Origin: Variovorax paradoxus
Lineage (GTDB): Bacteria > Pseudomonadota > Gammaproteobacteria > Burkholderiales > Burkholderiaceae_C
Assembly: GCF_902712855.1 (NCBI RefSeq)
Contig: NZ_LR743508.1
Coordinates: 496,001 to 560,000, forward strand
Reading direction: 5' to 3'
Length of the DNA: 64,000 nt
Shown here: piece after piece, positions 25,497-33,913 of the stretch
Numbering within the stretch: the stretch's first letter is position 1
Layout: the number at the start of each line of letters is the position of its first letter
Made by a program: the position numbers and the translations under genes
Notes under the pieces: model-generated
What the model saw: the letters and a program-made list of their open reading frames with translations, nothing else
The model's database searches: none
What the model was told of the DNA's origin: nothing

Positions 25497-27797
25497 ATGG
25501 CTGCACCCCTTTCCCCCGCAGAAGAAGCACTTCGCGAGGCAGCGCGCGAATACCACCGCTCGCCCGTCAAGGGCAAGATTTCGGTCACCCCGACCAAGCC
25601 CCTGCTGAACCAGCGCGACCTGTCGCTGGCCTATTCGCCGGGCGTGGCCTATCCCTGTCTGGACATCGCGGAAGACCCCTCGACGGCATCCGAATACACC
25701 GCGCGCGGCAACCTGGTCGGCGTGATCACCAACGGCACCGCGGTGCTCGGCCTGGGCGACATCGGCCCGCTGGCCGCCAAGCCGGTGATGGAAGGCAAGG
25801 GCTGCCTGTTCAAGAAATTCGCCGGCATCGACGTGTTCGACATCGAACTGGCCGAGCGCGACCCCGATAAGCTGGTCGAGATCATCGCGGCGCTGGAGCC
25901 CACGCTGGGCGGCATCAACCTCGAGGACATCAAGGCGCCGGAGTGCTTCTACATCGAGAAGAAGCTGCGCGAGCGCATGAACATCCCGGTGTTCCATGAC
26001 GACCAGCACGGCACGGCCATCATCTCGGCCGCAGCGCTGCTCAACGGGCTGGAACTCGTGGGCAAGAAGATCGGGGAAGTCAAGATCGCCGTGTCGGGCG
26101 CGGGCGCGGCCGCCATCGCCTGCCTGGACGTGATGGTCGGCCTGGGCGCCAAGCCCGCCAACATCTACGCCTGCGATTCCAAGGGCCTGATCTACATGGG
26201 CCGTGCAGGCGGGTTCGACGAATCCAAGGCACGCTACGCCCAGCAAGACACCGGCGCCCGCACCCTGGCCGACGTGGTGAAGGACGCCGATGTGTTCCTG
26301 GGCTGCTCGGCCCCCGGCGTGATGACGGCCGAGATGGTCAAGACCATGGGCACGCAGCCCATCATCCTGGCGCTGGCCAACCCCGAGCCCGAGATCCGGC
26401 CCGAGCTGGCCAAGGCCGTGCGGCCCGACTGCATCATCGCCACGGGACGTTCGGACTACCCGAACCAGGTCAACAACGTGCTGTGCTTCCCGTACATCTT
26501 CCGCGGCGCGCTCGACTGCGGCGCCAGCAAGATCACGGAAGAGATGAAGCTGGCCTGCGTGCGCGAGATCGCCGACCTGACCAAGGCCGACATCAGCGAA
26601 GAGGTGGCCACCGCCTACGCCGGGCAGGAGCTGGCCTTCGGCCCCGACTACATCATTCCGAAGCCCTTCGATTCGCGCCTGATCCTGCGCATCGCGCCGG
26701 CCGTGGCCAAGGCGGCCGCCGCCTCGGGCGTGGCCACGCGCCCGATCGAGGACATGGACGCCTACCGCCAGCACCTGACGCGCTTCGTCTACCAGACCGG
26801 CATGTTCATGCGCCCGGTGTTCAGCGCCGCCAAGATCGCCACGGCCAAGCGCGTGGCCTACGCGGAAGGCGAAGACGAGCGCGTGCTGCGCGCCGCACAG
26901 TGGGCGGTCGACGAAGGCCTGGCGCGCCCGATCCTGGTGGGCCGCCCCGCCGTGATCGACGCGCGTATCAAGAAGGCCGGCCTGCACATCCGCGTGGGCA
27001 CCGACTTCGAGATCGTCAATCCCGAGGACGATCCGCGCTTCCGCACCTACTGGGAGAGCTTCCACAAGCTCATGGGCCGCCGCGGCGTGACGCCGGAGGC
27101 CGCCAAGACCATGGTGCGCCGCTCGAACACCACCATCGCCGCGCTGATGCTGCACCTGGGCGATGCCGACGCCATGATCTGCGGCCTGGTCGGGCGCTTC
27201 GACGTGCACCTGGAGCACATCCGCAACCTGATCGGCCTGAAGCGCGGCGCCCCGGGCTTCGCCACGCTGAACGCGCTGACGCTGGACAAGCGCACCGTCT
27301 TCATCACCGACACCAACGTCAACGAAGATCCGAGCGCCGAGCTGCTGGCCAGCATCGCCGTGATGGCCGCCGAGGAAGTGCGCCGCTTCGGCCTGCCGCC
27401 GAAGGTGGCCTTCCTGTCGCACTCGAACTACGGCACCTCCAGCCGCGGCTCGGCGCGCAAGATGCGCCTGGCGCGCGACCTGTTCGCGCAGATGGCGCCC
27501 GACATCGAGTGCGACGGCGAGATGCACGGCGACGCCGCGCTGTCGGAGGAAATCCGCCGCACCGCCCTGCCCGAGACCACCTTGAGCGGCGAGGCCAACC
27601 TGCTGGTGTGCCCGAACCTCGATTCGGCGCACATCCTCTACAACGTGCTGAAGATGACCGGCGCCAACGGCATCACGGTCGGGCCGGTGCTGCTGGGCGC
27701 GGCCGGCTCGGCACATGTGCTGACGCCCTCCTCGACGGTGCGGCGCATCATCAACATGACCGCGCTGGCCGTGGCCAAGGTGACGGTCGACAAGTAA
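25497..27797 (+). CDS. maeB: NADP-dependent malic enzyme MaeB
   Basis: 766-residue two-part protein. Residues 1-430 are the malic enzyme (SPGVAYPCLDIA, EDIKAPECFYIE with metal-binding E and D, and the nucleotide fold KIAVSGAGAAAIACLDVMV), converting malate to pyruvate with CO2 release and NADPH formation. Residues 440-766 are a phosphotransacetylase-like domain (RPILVGRPAVID, PNLDSAHILYNVLKMTGAN), which in this family is regulatory and senses acetyl-CoA rather than catalytic. Full length for the MaeB type. Monocistronic, closed by a strong terminator. Confidence 0.96.
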   Translation: MAAPLSPAEEALREAAREYHRSPVKGKISVTPTKPLLNQRDLSLAYSPGVAYPCLDIAEDPSTASEYTARGNLVGVITNGTAVLGLGDIGPLAAKPVMEGKGCLFKKFAGIDVFDIELAERDPDKLVEIIAALEPTLGGINLEDIKAPECFYIEKKLRERMNIPVFHDDQHGTAIISAAALLNGLELVGKKIGEVKIAVSGAGAAAIACLDVMVGLGAKPANIYACDSKGLIYMGRAGGFDESKARYAQQDTGARTLADVVKDADVFLGCSAPGVMTAEMVKTMGTQPIILALANPEPEIRPELAKAVRPDCIIATGRSDYPNQVNNVLCFPYIFRGALDCGASKITEEMKLACVREIADLTKADISEEVATAYAGQELAFGPDYIIPKPFDSRLILRIAPAVAKAAAASGVATRPIEDMDAYRQHLTRFVYQTGMFMRPVFSAAKIATAKRVAYAEGEDERVLRAAQWAVDEGLARPILVGRPAVIDARIKKAGLHIRVGTDFEIVNPEDDPRFRTYWESFHKLMGRRGVTPEAAKTMVRRSNTTIAALMLHLGDADAMICGLVGRFDVHLEHIRNLIGLKRGAPGFATLNALTLDKRTVFITDTNVNEDPSAELLASIAVMAAEEVRRFGLPPKVAFLSHSNYGTSSRGSARKMRLARDLFAQMAPDIECDGEMHGDAALSEEIRRTALPETTLSGEANLLVCPNLDSAHILYNVLKMTGANGITVGPVLLGAAGSAHVLTPSSTVRRIINMTALAVAKVTVDK

Positions 27798-27836
27798 GCC
27801 AACCCCGCCCGGCCGCAGGCCGGGCACACGCACAGG

Positions 27837-27875
27837 AATCCGGGACGGGTGAATCATCCGCCCCGGATTTTTTTT
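27837..27875 (+). terminator. Intrinsic terminator of maeB
   Basis: The inverted repeat from 27837 to 27868 (arms AATCCGGGACGGGTGA and its near-complement) closes on a short loop and runs into eight T at 27868-27875, 40 bases after the maeB stop. A smaller GC hairpin (27805-27825) precedes it. Confidence 0.85.
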
Positions 27876-27960
27876 GCCATGGCGATGCAGCCAGCGCAGC
27901 GGACGCCGGCGCGGTCTAGACGCCTTTTCGCCCGGCTCCGGTGCGCCAGACCCCTCGAAT

Positions 27961-28048
27961 CGAAGGGATTTCCCGCGCAAGGTGCAGCAACTGCACCGCT
28001 TCGGAGCACGGGAAGGGTTCGCACCAATCACGTGCGGGCACCGTTTTT
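27961..28048 (+). ncRNA. Candidate structured leader RNA with terminator-like hairpin
   Basis: The 302-base gap between maeB and the ABC binding-protein gene holds, after the maeB terminator, a compact fold. TTCCCG (27970-27975) pairs with CGGGAA (28009-28014) and encloses two hairpins, GGTGCAG/CTGCACC (27981-27997, loop CAA) and GCT/AGC (27998-28007, loop TCGG), giving a three-way junction. An outer CGAA (27961-27964) can pair with TTCG (28018-28021). The same TTCG lies in the 5' arm of a second hairpin (28016-28042, core CGCAC/GTGCG) followed by five T at 28044-28048. The two folds exclude each other, as in an attenuator or riboswitch. No known class recognised; it could also be chance, and a promoter downstream of it is possible. 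Confidence 0.4.
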
Positions 28049-28099
28049 GCTTGAATGCCGGGCAACTTTCCTGCATTCATCTTTCACGGACCGACCTGA

Positions 28100-29131
28100 A
28101 TGAACAAGCGCCAACTGCTCCAGTCCTTCCTCGCCGCCTCGGCCCTCAGCTTCGGCCTGTCCCCGGCCTTTGCCCAGGCCACGACGCCGATCAAGTTCCA
28201 GCTCGACTGGCGCTTCGAGGGACCCGCGGCGTTGTTCCTGCACCCGGCAGCCAAGGGCTACTTCAAGGCGGCCGGACTCGATGTGACCATCGATGCGGGC
28301 AACGGCTCGGGCGGCACGGTCACGCGCGTGGCCTCGGGCGCCTACGACATGGGCTTCGCCGACCTCGCGGCGCTGATGGAATTCCACGCCAACAACCCGG
28401 ACAGCCCGAACAAGCCGGTCGCGGTGATGATGGTCTACAACAACACGCCGGCCTCGGTCATGGCGCTGAAGAAGAGCGGCATCACCAAGCCCGCCGACCT
28501 CGCGGGCAAGAAGCTCGGCGCGCCGGTGTTCGACGCAGGCCGCCGCGCGTTCCCGATCTTCGCCAAGGCCAATAACGTGGGCGCCGTCAACTGGACGGCC
28601 ATGGATCCGACGCTGCGCGAAACCATGCTGGTGCGCGGCGACATCGACGCCATCACCGGCTTCACCTTCACCTCGCTGCTCAACCTCGAGGCGCGCGGCG
28701 CCAAGGCGGCCGACGTGGTGATCCTGCCGTACCCCGACTACGGCGTGAAGCTGTACGGCAACGTCATCATCGCCTCGCCCAAGCTCATCAAGGAGCGCCC
28801 TGAGGTGGTGAAGAAATTCCTCTCTGCCTTCGCCAGGGGCGCGAAGGAGGTCATTGCCAATCCGGCCGTGGCCATCGAGTCGGTCAAGGCGCGCGACGGC
28901 ATCATCGACAGCAAACTCGAGACGCGCCGCCTGCAGCTGGCCATCGACACCGTGATCAACAGCGCCGACGCCCGTGCCGACGGCTTCGGCGCGGTCAATG
29001 CGGGCCGCATGTCGCTGATGGCATCGCAGGTGTCGGACGCGTTCAACACCAAGACGCGCGTGAGCCCCGACGCGGTGTGGACCGCGGCCATGCTGCCGCC
29101 GGCTGCGGAACTCAACATCCTGAAGAAGTGA
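28100..29131 (+). CDS. ABC transporter substrate-binding protein, NMT1/THI5-like
   Basis: 343 residues with a signal peptide (residues 1-26, cleavage AFA-QA). The mature start IKFQLDWRFEGPAALF and KGYFKAAGLDV are typical of the NMT1/THI5 type-2 binding proteins that capture pyrimidines, purines, sulfonates or similar compounds in the periplasm. It is first of a complete importer operon: the ATPase gene overlaps its stop by one base (TGATG), the permease follows, and then a nucleobase-type deaminase, which points to a nitrogenous heterocycle as substrate. Related in sequence pattern to the binding protein at 51924. Confidence 0.88.
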   Translation: MNKRQLLQSFLAASALSFGLSPAFAQATTPIKFQLDWRFEGPAALFLHPAAKGYFKAAGLDVTIDAGNGSGGTVTRVASGAYDMGFADLAALMEFHANNPDSPNKPVAVMMVYNNTPASVMALKKSGITKPADLAGKKLGAPVFDAGRRAFPIFAKANNVGAVNWTAMDPTLRETMLVRGDIDAITGFTFTSLLNLEARGAKAADVVILPYPDYGVKLYGNVIIASPKLIKERPEVVKKFLSAFARGAKEVIANPAVAIESVKARDGIIDSKLETRRLQLAIDTVINSADARADGFGAVNAGRMSLMASQVSDAFNTKTRVSPDAVWTAAMLPPAAELNILKK

Positions 29132-30000
29132 TGGCGCTCGCACCCGGTGCGTCCGGCGCGCCCGACCCGGCCGCTGCGTTCGTCGACTTCCAGGACGTCT
29201 GGCTCGCCTACAACGAGGAACTGCTGCGCGCGAACCACTTCGCGGTCGAGGCCATCGACCTGAAGGTGAAACGCGGCGAATTCATCGCCATCGTCGGCCC
29301 TTCGGGCTGCGGCAAGTCGACCTTCATGAAGCTCACGACCGGGCTCAGGATGCCGTCGATGGGCCGGATCCGCATCGACGGCCAGCCCGTGACCGGGCCG
29401 CTGAAGATCTCGGGCATGGCCTTCCAGGCGCCTTCGCTGCTGCCGTGGCGCACCACCGTCGACAACGTGCTGCTGCCGCTGGAGATCGTCGAGCCCTACC
29501 GCTCGAACTTCAAGGCCAGGCGCAAGGAGTACGAAGAGCGCGCACGGCGCCTGCTGCAGAAGGTTGGCCTGGGCGGCTACGAGGACAAGTTCCCGTGGCA
29601 GCTCTCGGGCGGCATGCAGCAGCGCGCGAGCATCTGCCGCGCGCTCATCCATGAACCCAAGATGCTGCTGCTCGACGAGCCCTTCGGCGCGCTCGATGCC
29701 TTCACGCGCGAGGAACTGTGGTGCATCCTGCGCGACCTGTGGACCGAGCAGCAGTTCAACGTGATCCTGGTGACGCACGACCTGCGCGAGTCGGTGTTCC
29801 TGGCCGACACGGTATACGTGATGAGCAAGAGCCCGGGCCGCTTCGTGGTGAAGCGCGACATCGAGCTGCCGCGTCCGCGCGAGCTGGAACTCACCTACAC
29901 GAAGGAGTTCACCGACATCGTGCTGGAACTGCGCGGCCACATCGGCGCGATTCGCGGCAACGCCGCCGGCGCGACGGGTCCCGCCGCGGTGGCGCACTGA
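29131..30000 (+). CDS. ABC transporter ATP-binding protein
   Basis: 289-residue cytoplasmic ATPase of the nitrate/sulfonate/taurine importer type. Walker A is GPSGCGKS near residue 63, Q-loop AFQAPSLLPWR, signature LSGGMQQRA, Walker B LLLDEPFGALD, and the switch histidine is in LVTHDLRES. Its ATG overlaps the stop of the binding-protein gene and the permease gene follows after 9 bases, so the three are translated from one message. It powers import of the binding protein's ligand. Confidence 0.92.
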   Translation: MALAPGASGAPDPAAAFVDFQDVWLAYNEELLRANHFAVEAIDLKVKRGEFIAIVGPSGCGKSTFMKLTTGLRMPSMGRIRIDGQPVTGPLKISGMAFQAPSLLPWRTTVDNVLLPLEIVEPYRSNFKARRKEYEERARRLLQKVGLGGYEDKFPWQLSGGMQQRASICRALIHEPKMLLLDEPFGALDAFTREELWCILRDLWTEQQFNVILVTHDLRESVFLADTVYVMSKSPGRFVVKRDIELPRPRELELTYTKEFTDIVLELRGHIGAIRGNAAGATGPAAVAH

Positions 30001-30009
30001 GGAGCGGCC

Positions 30010-30777
30010 ATGAAGAACAGCAAGCAACTCGAACGCTGGTCGCCCTGGCTGCTGCTCGTGGCGGTGATCCTGCTGTGGCAGGTGATCTGCGCGGGCTTCG
30101 GCGTCTCCGATTTCATCTTTCCGAGCCCCCTGCGTATCTGGACCCAGTTCTGGGAATACAAGGAGATCATCGCGGGCCATGCGTGGCGCACCTTCTGGGT
30201 CACGATGGCGGGCTTCGGCCTGGCGATCGTGGTGGGCGTGCTGCTGGGCTTCGTCATCGGCAGCTCGCGGCTCGCGTACGCCGCCATCTATCCGCTGATG
30301 ACGGCCTTCAACGCGCTGCCCAAGGCGGCCTTCGTGCCGATCCTGGTGGTGTGGTTCGGCATCGGCATCGGGCCGGCGATCCTCACCGCCTTCCTCATCA
30401 GCTTCTTCCCGATCATGGTCAACATCGCGACGGGCCTCGCCACGCTCGAGCCCGAGCTGGAAGACGTGCTTCGCGTGCTCGGCGCCAAGCGCTGGGACGT
30501 GCTCGTGAAGATCGGCCTGCCGCGCTCCATGCCGTACTTCTTCGGCTCGCTCAAGGTCGCCATCACGCTGGCCTTCGTGGGCACCACGGTGAGCGAGATG
30601 ACGGCAGCCAACGAAGGCATCGGCTACCTGCTGATCTCGGCCGGCTCGGCCATGCAGATGGGCCTGGCCTTCGCCGGACTGATGGTGGTGGGTGCGATGG
30701 CCATGCTGATGTACGAACTCTTCAGCGTGATCGAGAAGCACACCACGGGCTGGGCGCACCGGGGATCGCAGGCATGA
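30010..30777 (+). CDS. ABC transporter permease
   Basis: 255-residue inner-membrane protein with about six helices and the binding-protein-dependent transport motif ATLEPELEDVLRVLGAKRWDVLVKIGLPRSMPYF, where the E-x-x-x-x-L-G-A coupling helix contacts the ATPase. GGAGCGG precedes the start. It forms the channel of the importer with the ATPase encoded just upstream. Confidence 0.92.
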   Translation: MKNSKQLERWSPWLLLVAVILLWQVICAGFGVSDFIFPSPLRIWTQFWEYKEIIAGHAWRTFWVTMAGFGLAIVVGVLLGFVIGSSRLAYAAIYPLMTAFNALPKAAFVPILVVWFGIGIGPAILTAFLISFFPIMVNIATGLATLEPELEDVLRVLGAKRWDVLVKIGLPRSMPYFFGSLKVAITLAFVGTTVSEMTAANEGIGYLLISAGSAMQMGLAFAGLMVVGAMAMLMYELFSVIEKHTTGWAHRGSQA

Positions 30778-30801
30778 ACACGCTCGGGCTTCGTGCACTG
30801 C

Positions 30802-30837
30802 GTGTCGCTCCTCCTTCCCCCTTGCAGGGGGCGACAC
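30802..30837. repeat. REP-like intergenic palindrome
   Basis: GTGTCGC (30802-30808) and GCGACAC (30831-30837) flank an inner CCCC-CTTGCA-GGGG palindrome. This type of C-run/TTGCA/G-run palindrome is common between genes in Comamonadaceae, as far as I recall, and here sits between the permease and deaminase genes, where it could influence relative expression. A decayed relative may lie at 41709-41732 (TTGCAGGGGTCGCA). Confidence 0.5.
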
Positions 30838-30889
30838 CTGCGGCCCGGCAGAGCCGGTTCCGCGGTGTTCCACGAACAGGCGCCCGGCC

Positions 30890-31384
30890 ATGACGCCGGA
30901 GCAGGCGATCAAGGCGCTGCGCCGTGCGAACGACGTGGCGCGGCGCGCGATGGCGATGGGCCGCCACCCCTTCGGCGCGGTGCTGGTGGCGCCCGACGGG
31001 GAGACCATCCTCGCCGAGCAGGGCAACATCGACACGGTGCAGCACGCCGAGGCCACGCTCGCGCGCCACGCCGCGCAGAACTGGCCGCCCGAATACCTCT
31101 GGCAATGCACGCTGGCGACCACCTTCGAGCCTTGCGCAATGTGTGCGGGAACGAGCTACTGGGCGAACATCGGGCGCATCGTCTACGGTGCCGAAGAGTC
31201 AGCGCTGCTCGCGCTCACCGGCAGCCACCCGGAAAACCCGACGCTGAGCCTGCCGTGCCGCGAGGTCTTCGCGCGCGGGCAGAAGAAGGTCGAGGTGATC
31301 GGCCCGGTGCCCGAGGTGGCCGAAGAGATGATCGCCACGCACCGCGGCTTCTGGGAGTCGCGCGGGAACCACCAGGGCGGGTAG
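30890..31384 (+). CDS. Nucleoside/nucleobase deaminase, zinc-dependent
   Basis: 164-residue cytidine-deaminase-fold enzyme. The zinc site is complete: H52-A-E54 in VQHAEATLARH with the proton-shuttling glutamate, and P-C82-A-M-C85 in EPCAMCAGTSYW. The family contains guanine deaminase (GuaD), tRNA adenosine deaminase and other nucleobase deaminases; the short C-terminal extension after GRIVYGAEES resembles the guanine-deaminase-like group. It lies 112 bases after the importer genes on the same strand. The same gene pairing (NMT1 binding protein plus deaminase) recurs at 51.9-53.5 kb, which supports a nucleobase substrate. Confidence 0.85.
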   Translation: MTPEQAIKALRRANDVARRAMAMGRHPFGAVLVAPDGETILAEQGNIDTVQHAEATLARHAAQNWPPEYLWQCTLATTFEPCAMCAGTSYWANIGRIVYGAEESALLALTGSHPENPTLSLPCREVFARGQKKVEVIGPVPEVAEEMIATHRGFWESRGNHQGG

Positions 31385-31401
31385 GCGCCCGCCACCTGGG
31401 G

Positions 31402-32223
31402 TCAGTACGCCGGTCGCACGGCGCGCGTGGTTTGCGCACCGTCGCGGAAACGTGACGCCGCCGCCTCGGCGCCGCGCGCCAGGATCTGCAGGTCCATCGC
31501 CACCGCCACGAAGAGCGCACCCAGGTCCAGGCATTCGCGCGCACGCGCGTCGTCGAGCATCAGGATGCCGGGCGCCTTGTGCCTGCCACGGATGCGGCGG
31601 ATCGCATCGTCGATGGCGCGCTTCACGGTCGGGTGGCCGGGGTCGCCCGGATGGCCCAGGCTCGCGGACAGGTCGGCCGGCCCGATGAAGACGCCGTCGA
31701 TGCCCTCGACCGAGAGGATCGCGTCGAGCTGCTCGAGCGCCTCGCCGGTTTCCACCTGCACCAGCAGGCACAGCTCGTCCTGCGCACGCTTCACGTAGTC
31801 GCCGATGCGCCCGAAGTTCGACGCCCGCATCGAGCCTCCCATGCCGCGCACGCCGGCCGGGGCGTAGCGCGTCGCACGCACCGCCGCCTGCGCCTGTTCC
31901 GCGTCCTGCACGAAGGGCAGCAGCAAGCTCTGCGCGCCGATGTCGAGGTAGCGCTTGATGAGCACGGTGTCGTTCCAGTCGGGCCGCACCACCGCCGAGG
32001 TGCGCCGCGCGGCATCGGCCGGCACCGCGGCGCTCACCGCCTGCAGCTGGTGCAGCATGTGCGGCACGTCGGTGGGCGTGTGCTCGGTGTCGAGCAGCAC
32101 CCAGTCGAAGCCCGCGCCGGCGACGATCTCCGACACGTACGGGTCGGGCAGCGTCGACCACAGCCCGATCTGCGGCACGCCCGCCGCGAGCGCGCGCTTG
32201 AAGTGATTGGGCAGCACCGGCAT
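31402..32223 (-). CDS. hpaI: HpcH/HpaI aldolase (4-hydroxy-2-oxoheptanedioate aldolase type)
   Basis: 273-residue class II TIM-barrel aldolase that splits 4-hydroxy-2-oxo acids into pyruvate and an aldehyde. Visible are the catalytic H48 in LLDTEHTPTD, R80 in VVRPDWND, the metal-binding glutamate in VQVETGEALE and the aspartate in GPADLSASLG. The start at 32223 fits the family; the upstream extension in the same frame is shadow sequence. Last gene of a six-gene operon, 5 bases after the HpaH-like hydratase gene, whose product should be its substrate. The exact pathway acid could be shorter or longer than heptanedioate. Confidence 0.9.
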   Translation of the reverse strand: MPVLPNHFKRALAAGVPQIGLWSTLPDPYVSEIVAGAGFDWVLLDTEHTPTDVPHMLHQLQAVSAAVPADAARRTSAVVRPDWNDTVLIKRYLDIGAQSLLLPFVQDAEQAQAAVRATRYAPAGVRGMGGSMRASNFGRIGDYVKRAQDELCLLVQVETGEALEQLDAILSVEGIDGVFIGPADLSASLGHPGDPGHPTVKRAIDDAIRRIRGRHKAPGILMLDDARARECLDLGALFVAVAMDLQILARGAEAAASRFRDGAQTTRAVRPAY

Positions 32224-32228
32224 GGCGT

Positions 32229-33041
32229 TCACCCGAAGTGGCACGACACGGTGCCGAACTCGCCGTAGTCGGCCACCACGGTGTCGCCCTTGACGACCTC
32301 GATCGGCCGGATGAACGAGCCCGCGAGAATCACCTGCCCAGCCTCCAGCGTCACGCCGAAGCGATGCAGCCGGTTCGCCAGCCACGCCACGCCGTAGCCC
32401 GGATGGTTGAGCACGCCGGCGGCCAGGCCGGTTTCCTCGACCTCGCCGTTGCGGCTCACGATGGCCCCGATGCGGCGCATGTCCGCATCGACCAGCGCGG
32501 GCCTGAACGGCCGCCCGCCCAGCACCAGCGCGGCGTTGGCTGCGTTGTCGGAGATGGTGTCGAACACGTTGCGCGTGCGGCCGGTCTCTGGGTCGATGCG
32601 CTGGATGCGCGCGTCGAGGATCTCCAGCGCAGGCGTCACGTAGGCCGTGGCGTCGAGCACGTCGAACAGCGTGCAGTCGGGGCCCGACAGCGGACGCGCC
32701 AGCACGAAGGCCAGCTCGGCCTCGATCTTCAGCTGAAGGAAGCGCTCCGTCGGGATCACCGCGCCGTCGCGGTAGAACATGTCGTCAAGCAGCGCACCGT
32801 AGTCGGGCTCTGCGATGTTCACCGCGCGCTGCATCGCCTTGGACGTGAGGCCGATCTTGTGGCCCTTGAGCGTGCGGCCGTTGCGCAGCTTGAGCTGCAT
32901 CCAGGCGTGCTGGATGGCGTAGGCGTCGTCGATGGTCATGCCCGGATGCTCGAGCGAGAACTGGCGGCATGCCACGCGCGTGAGTTGCGCCTGCTCGAGC
33001 CGTTCGGCGGCCTGCGACAGGGTGGTGGCGTCCAGGCTCAT
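32229..33041 (-). CDS. hpaH: 2-oxo-hept-3-ene-1,7-dioate hydratase type (HpaH/MhpD family)
   Basis: 270-residue FAH-fold hydratase adding water to a 2-oxoalkenoate from a meta-cleavage pathway. Matching segments are HPGMTIDDAYAIQ, LKGHKIGLTSKAMQ, KIEAELAFVLARPL with the metal-binding glutamates, and AGVLNHPGYGVAWLAN. The start at 33041 overlaps the FAH-family gene by four bases (ATGA), so the two are translationally coupled. Together with the HpaI aldolase it forms the lower end of an aromatic ring degradation route. Chain length of the substrate is inferred from the partner aldolase only. Confidence 0.88.
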   Translation of the reverse strand: MSLDATTLSQAAERLEQAQLTRVACRQFSLEHPGMTIDDAYAIQHAWMQLKLRNGRTLKGHKIGLTSKAMQRAVNIAEPDYGALLDDMFYRDGAVIPTERFLQLKIEAELAFVLARPLSGPDCTLFDVLDATAYVTPALEILDARIQRIDPETGRTRNVFDTISDNAANAALVLGGRPFRPALVDADMRRIGAIVSRNGEVEETGLAAGVLNHPGYGVAWLANRLHRFGVTLEAGQVILAGSFIRPIEVVKGDTVVADYGEFGTVSCHFG

Positions 33042-33913
33042 GGCACCGATTCCTCTGCGCGCACCACGTTGCGCAGCACGCCCACGCCGCTCACTTCCAC
33101 CTCGACCACGTCGCCCGGCTTCAGGAATCTCGGCGGATCGAAGCGGATGCCGGCGCCGGTCGGCGTGCCGGTGGCGATGATGTCGCCGGGCTCCAGCGTG
33201 GTGAAGGTCGACAGGTAGTGCACCAGGTAGGCGAAGTCGAACATCAGGTTCGCGGTGGTGTCGTCCTGGCGCGGCTCGCCGTTCACGCGCGTCTGCACGC
33301 GCAGCGCGCCGAAGCCCTGCGGGAACTCGTCGGCGGTGACGATCCACGGACCGATGGCGCCGGAGGCGTTGAAGTTCTTGCCCTGCGTCACGTTGAACTT
33401 GGCGTGGTGCACCCAGTCGCGGATGGTGCCCTCGTTCATGCAGGTCAGGCCGGCGATGCAGGCCAGCGCCTCGTCGCCGTTCACGCGGCGCGCGCGGCGG
33501 CCGATGACGATGGCGATCTCGCCCTCGTAGTCGAGCTGCGTCGATTCGAGCGGCTGCTGCAGCGCCTCGCCGTGGCCCACGAAGGACTCCGCCACACGCA
33601 TGAAGATGCTCGGGTACTTCGGCAGGTCGCTGCCGTCCTTGTACTCGGCGTTGCGGTGCGCGTAGTTCACGCCGATGCAGAACACGCGGCGCGGCTGCGC
33701 GATGGGCAGCTCGAAGCGGACGTCGGCCAGCGCGTGGTCGGGCGCCGCACCCTCGGCGGCGGCGCGGGCCTGGGCCAGTGCGGCCTCGCCGCCGGCCAGC
33801 AGCGCGGACACCGATGCGAAGGCCGGCAGGCGCCGGCTCAGGTTGACCACGCCGTCGCCGACCACGCAGCCCCAGTGCGAGGAGCCGCCATGCAGGTAGC
33901 TGATGAGTTTCAT
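33038..33913 (-). CDS. Fumarylacetoacetate-hydrolase-family protein
   Basis: 291 residues: a small N-terminal domain (about 1-70) and the FAH catalytic barrel. Landmarks are FCIGVNYAHRNAEYK, LDYEGEIAIVIGRRARR with the two metal-ligand glutamates, GKNFNASGAIGPWIVT and PGDIIATGTPTG. Enzymes of this group hydrolyse acylpyruvates or decarboxylate/isomerise 2-oxodienedioates (HpaG type). Between the hydratase and amidohydrolase genes with four-base overlaps on both sides. In this operon a role just ahead of the hydratase, for example 5-oxalo or oxalocrotonate decarboxylation, is plausible but unproven. Confidence 0.85.
   Translation of the reverse strand: MKLISYLHGGSSHWGCVVGDGVVNLSRRLPAFASVSALLAGGEAALAQARAAAEGAAPDHALADVRFELPIAQPRRVFCIGVNYAHRNAEYKDGSDLPKYPSIFMRVAESFVGHGEALQQPLESTQLDYEGEIAIVIGRRARRVNGDEALACIAGLTCMNEGTIRDWVHHAKFNVTQGKNFNASGAIGPWIVTADEFPQGFGALRVQTRVNGEPRQDDTTANLMFDFAYLVHYLSTFTTLEPGDIIATGTPTGAGIRFDPPRFLKPGDVVEVEVSGVGVLRNVVRAEESVP

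Noticed and set aside
25413..28076. 887-codon minus-strand open frame across maeB
   Set aside because: Same composition artefact; the plus strand encodes a complete MaeB.
27876..28099. A third xanthine riboswitch ahead of the 28-kb ABC operon
   Set aside because: The conserved blocks GAAGCGTTCAGC and GGAAATTGCTC are absent on both strands, so a different candidate structure is reported.
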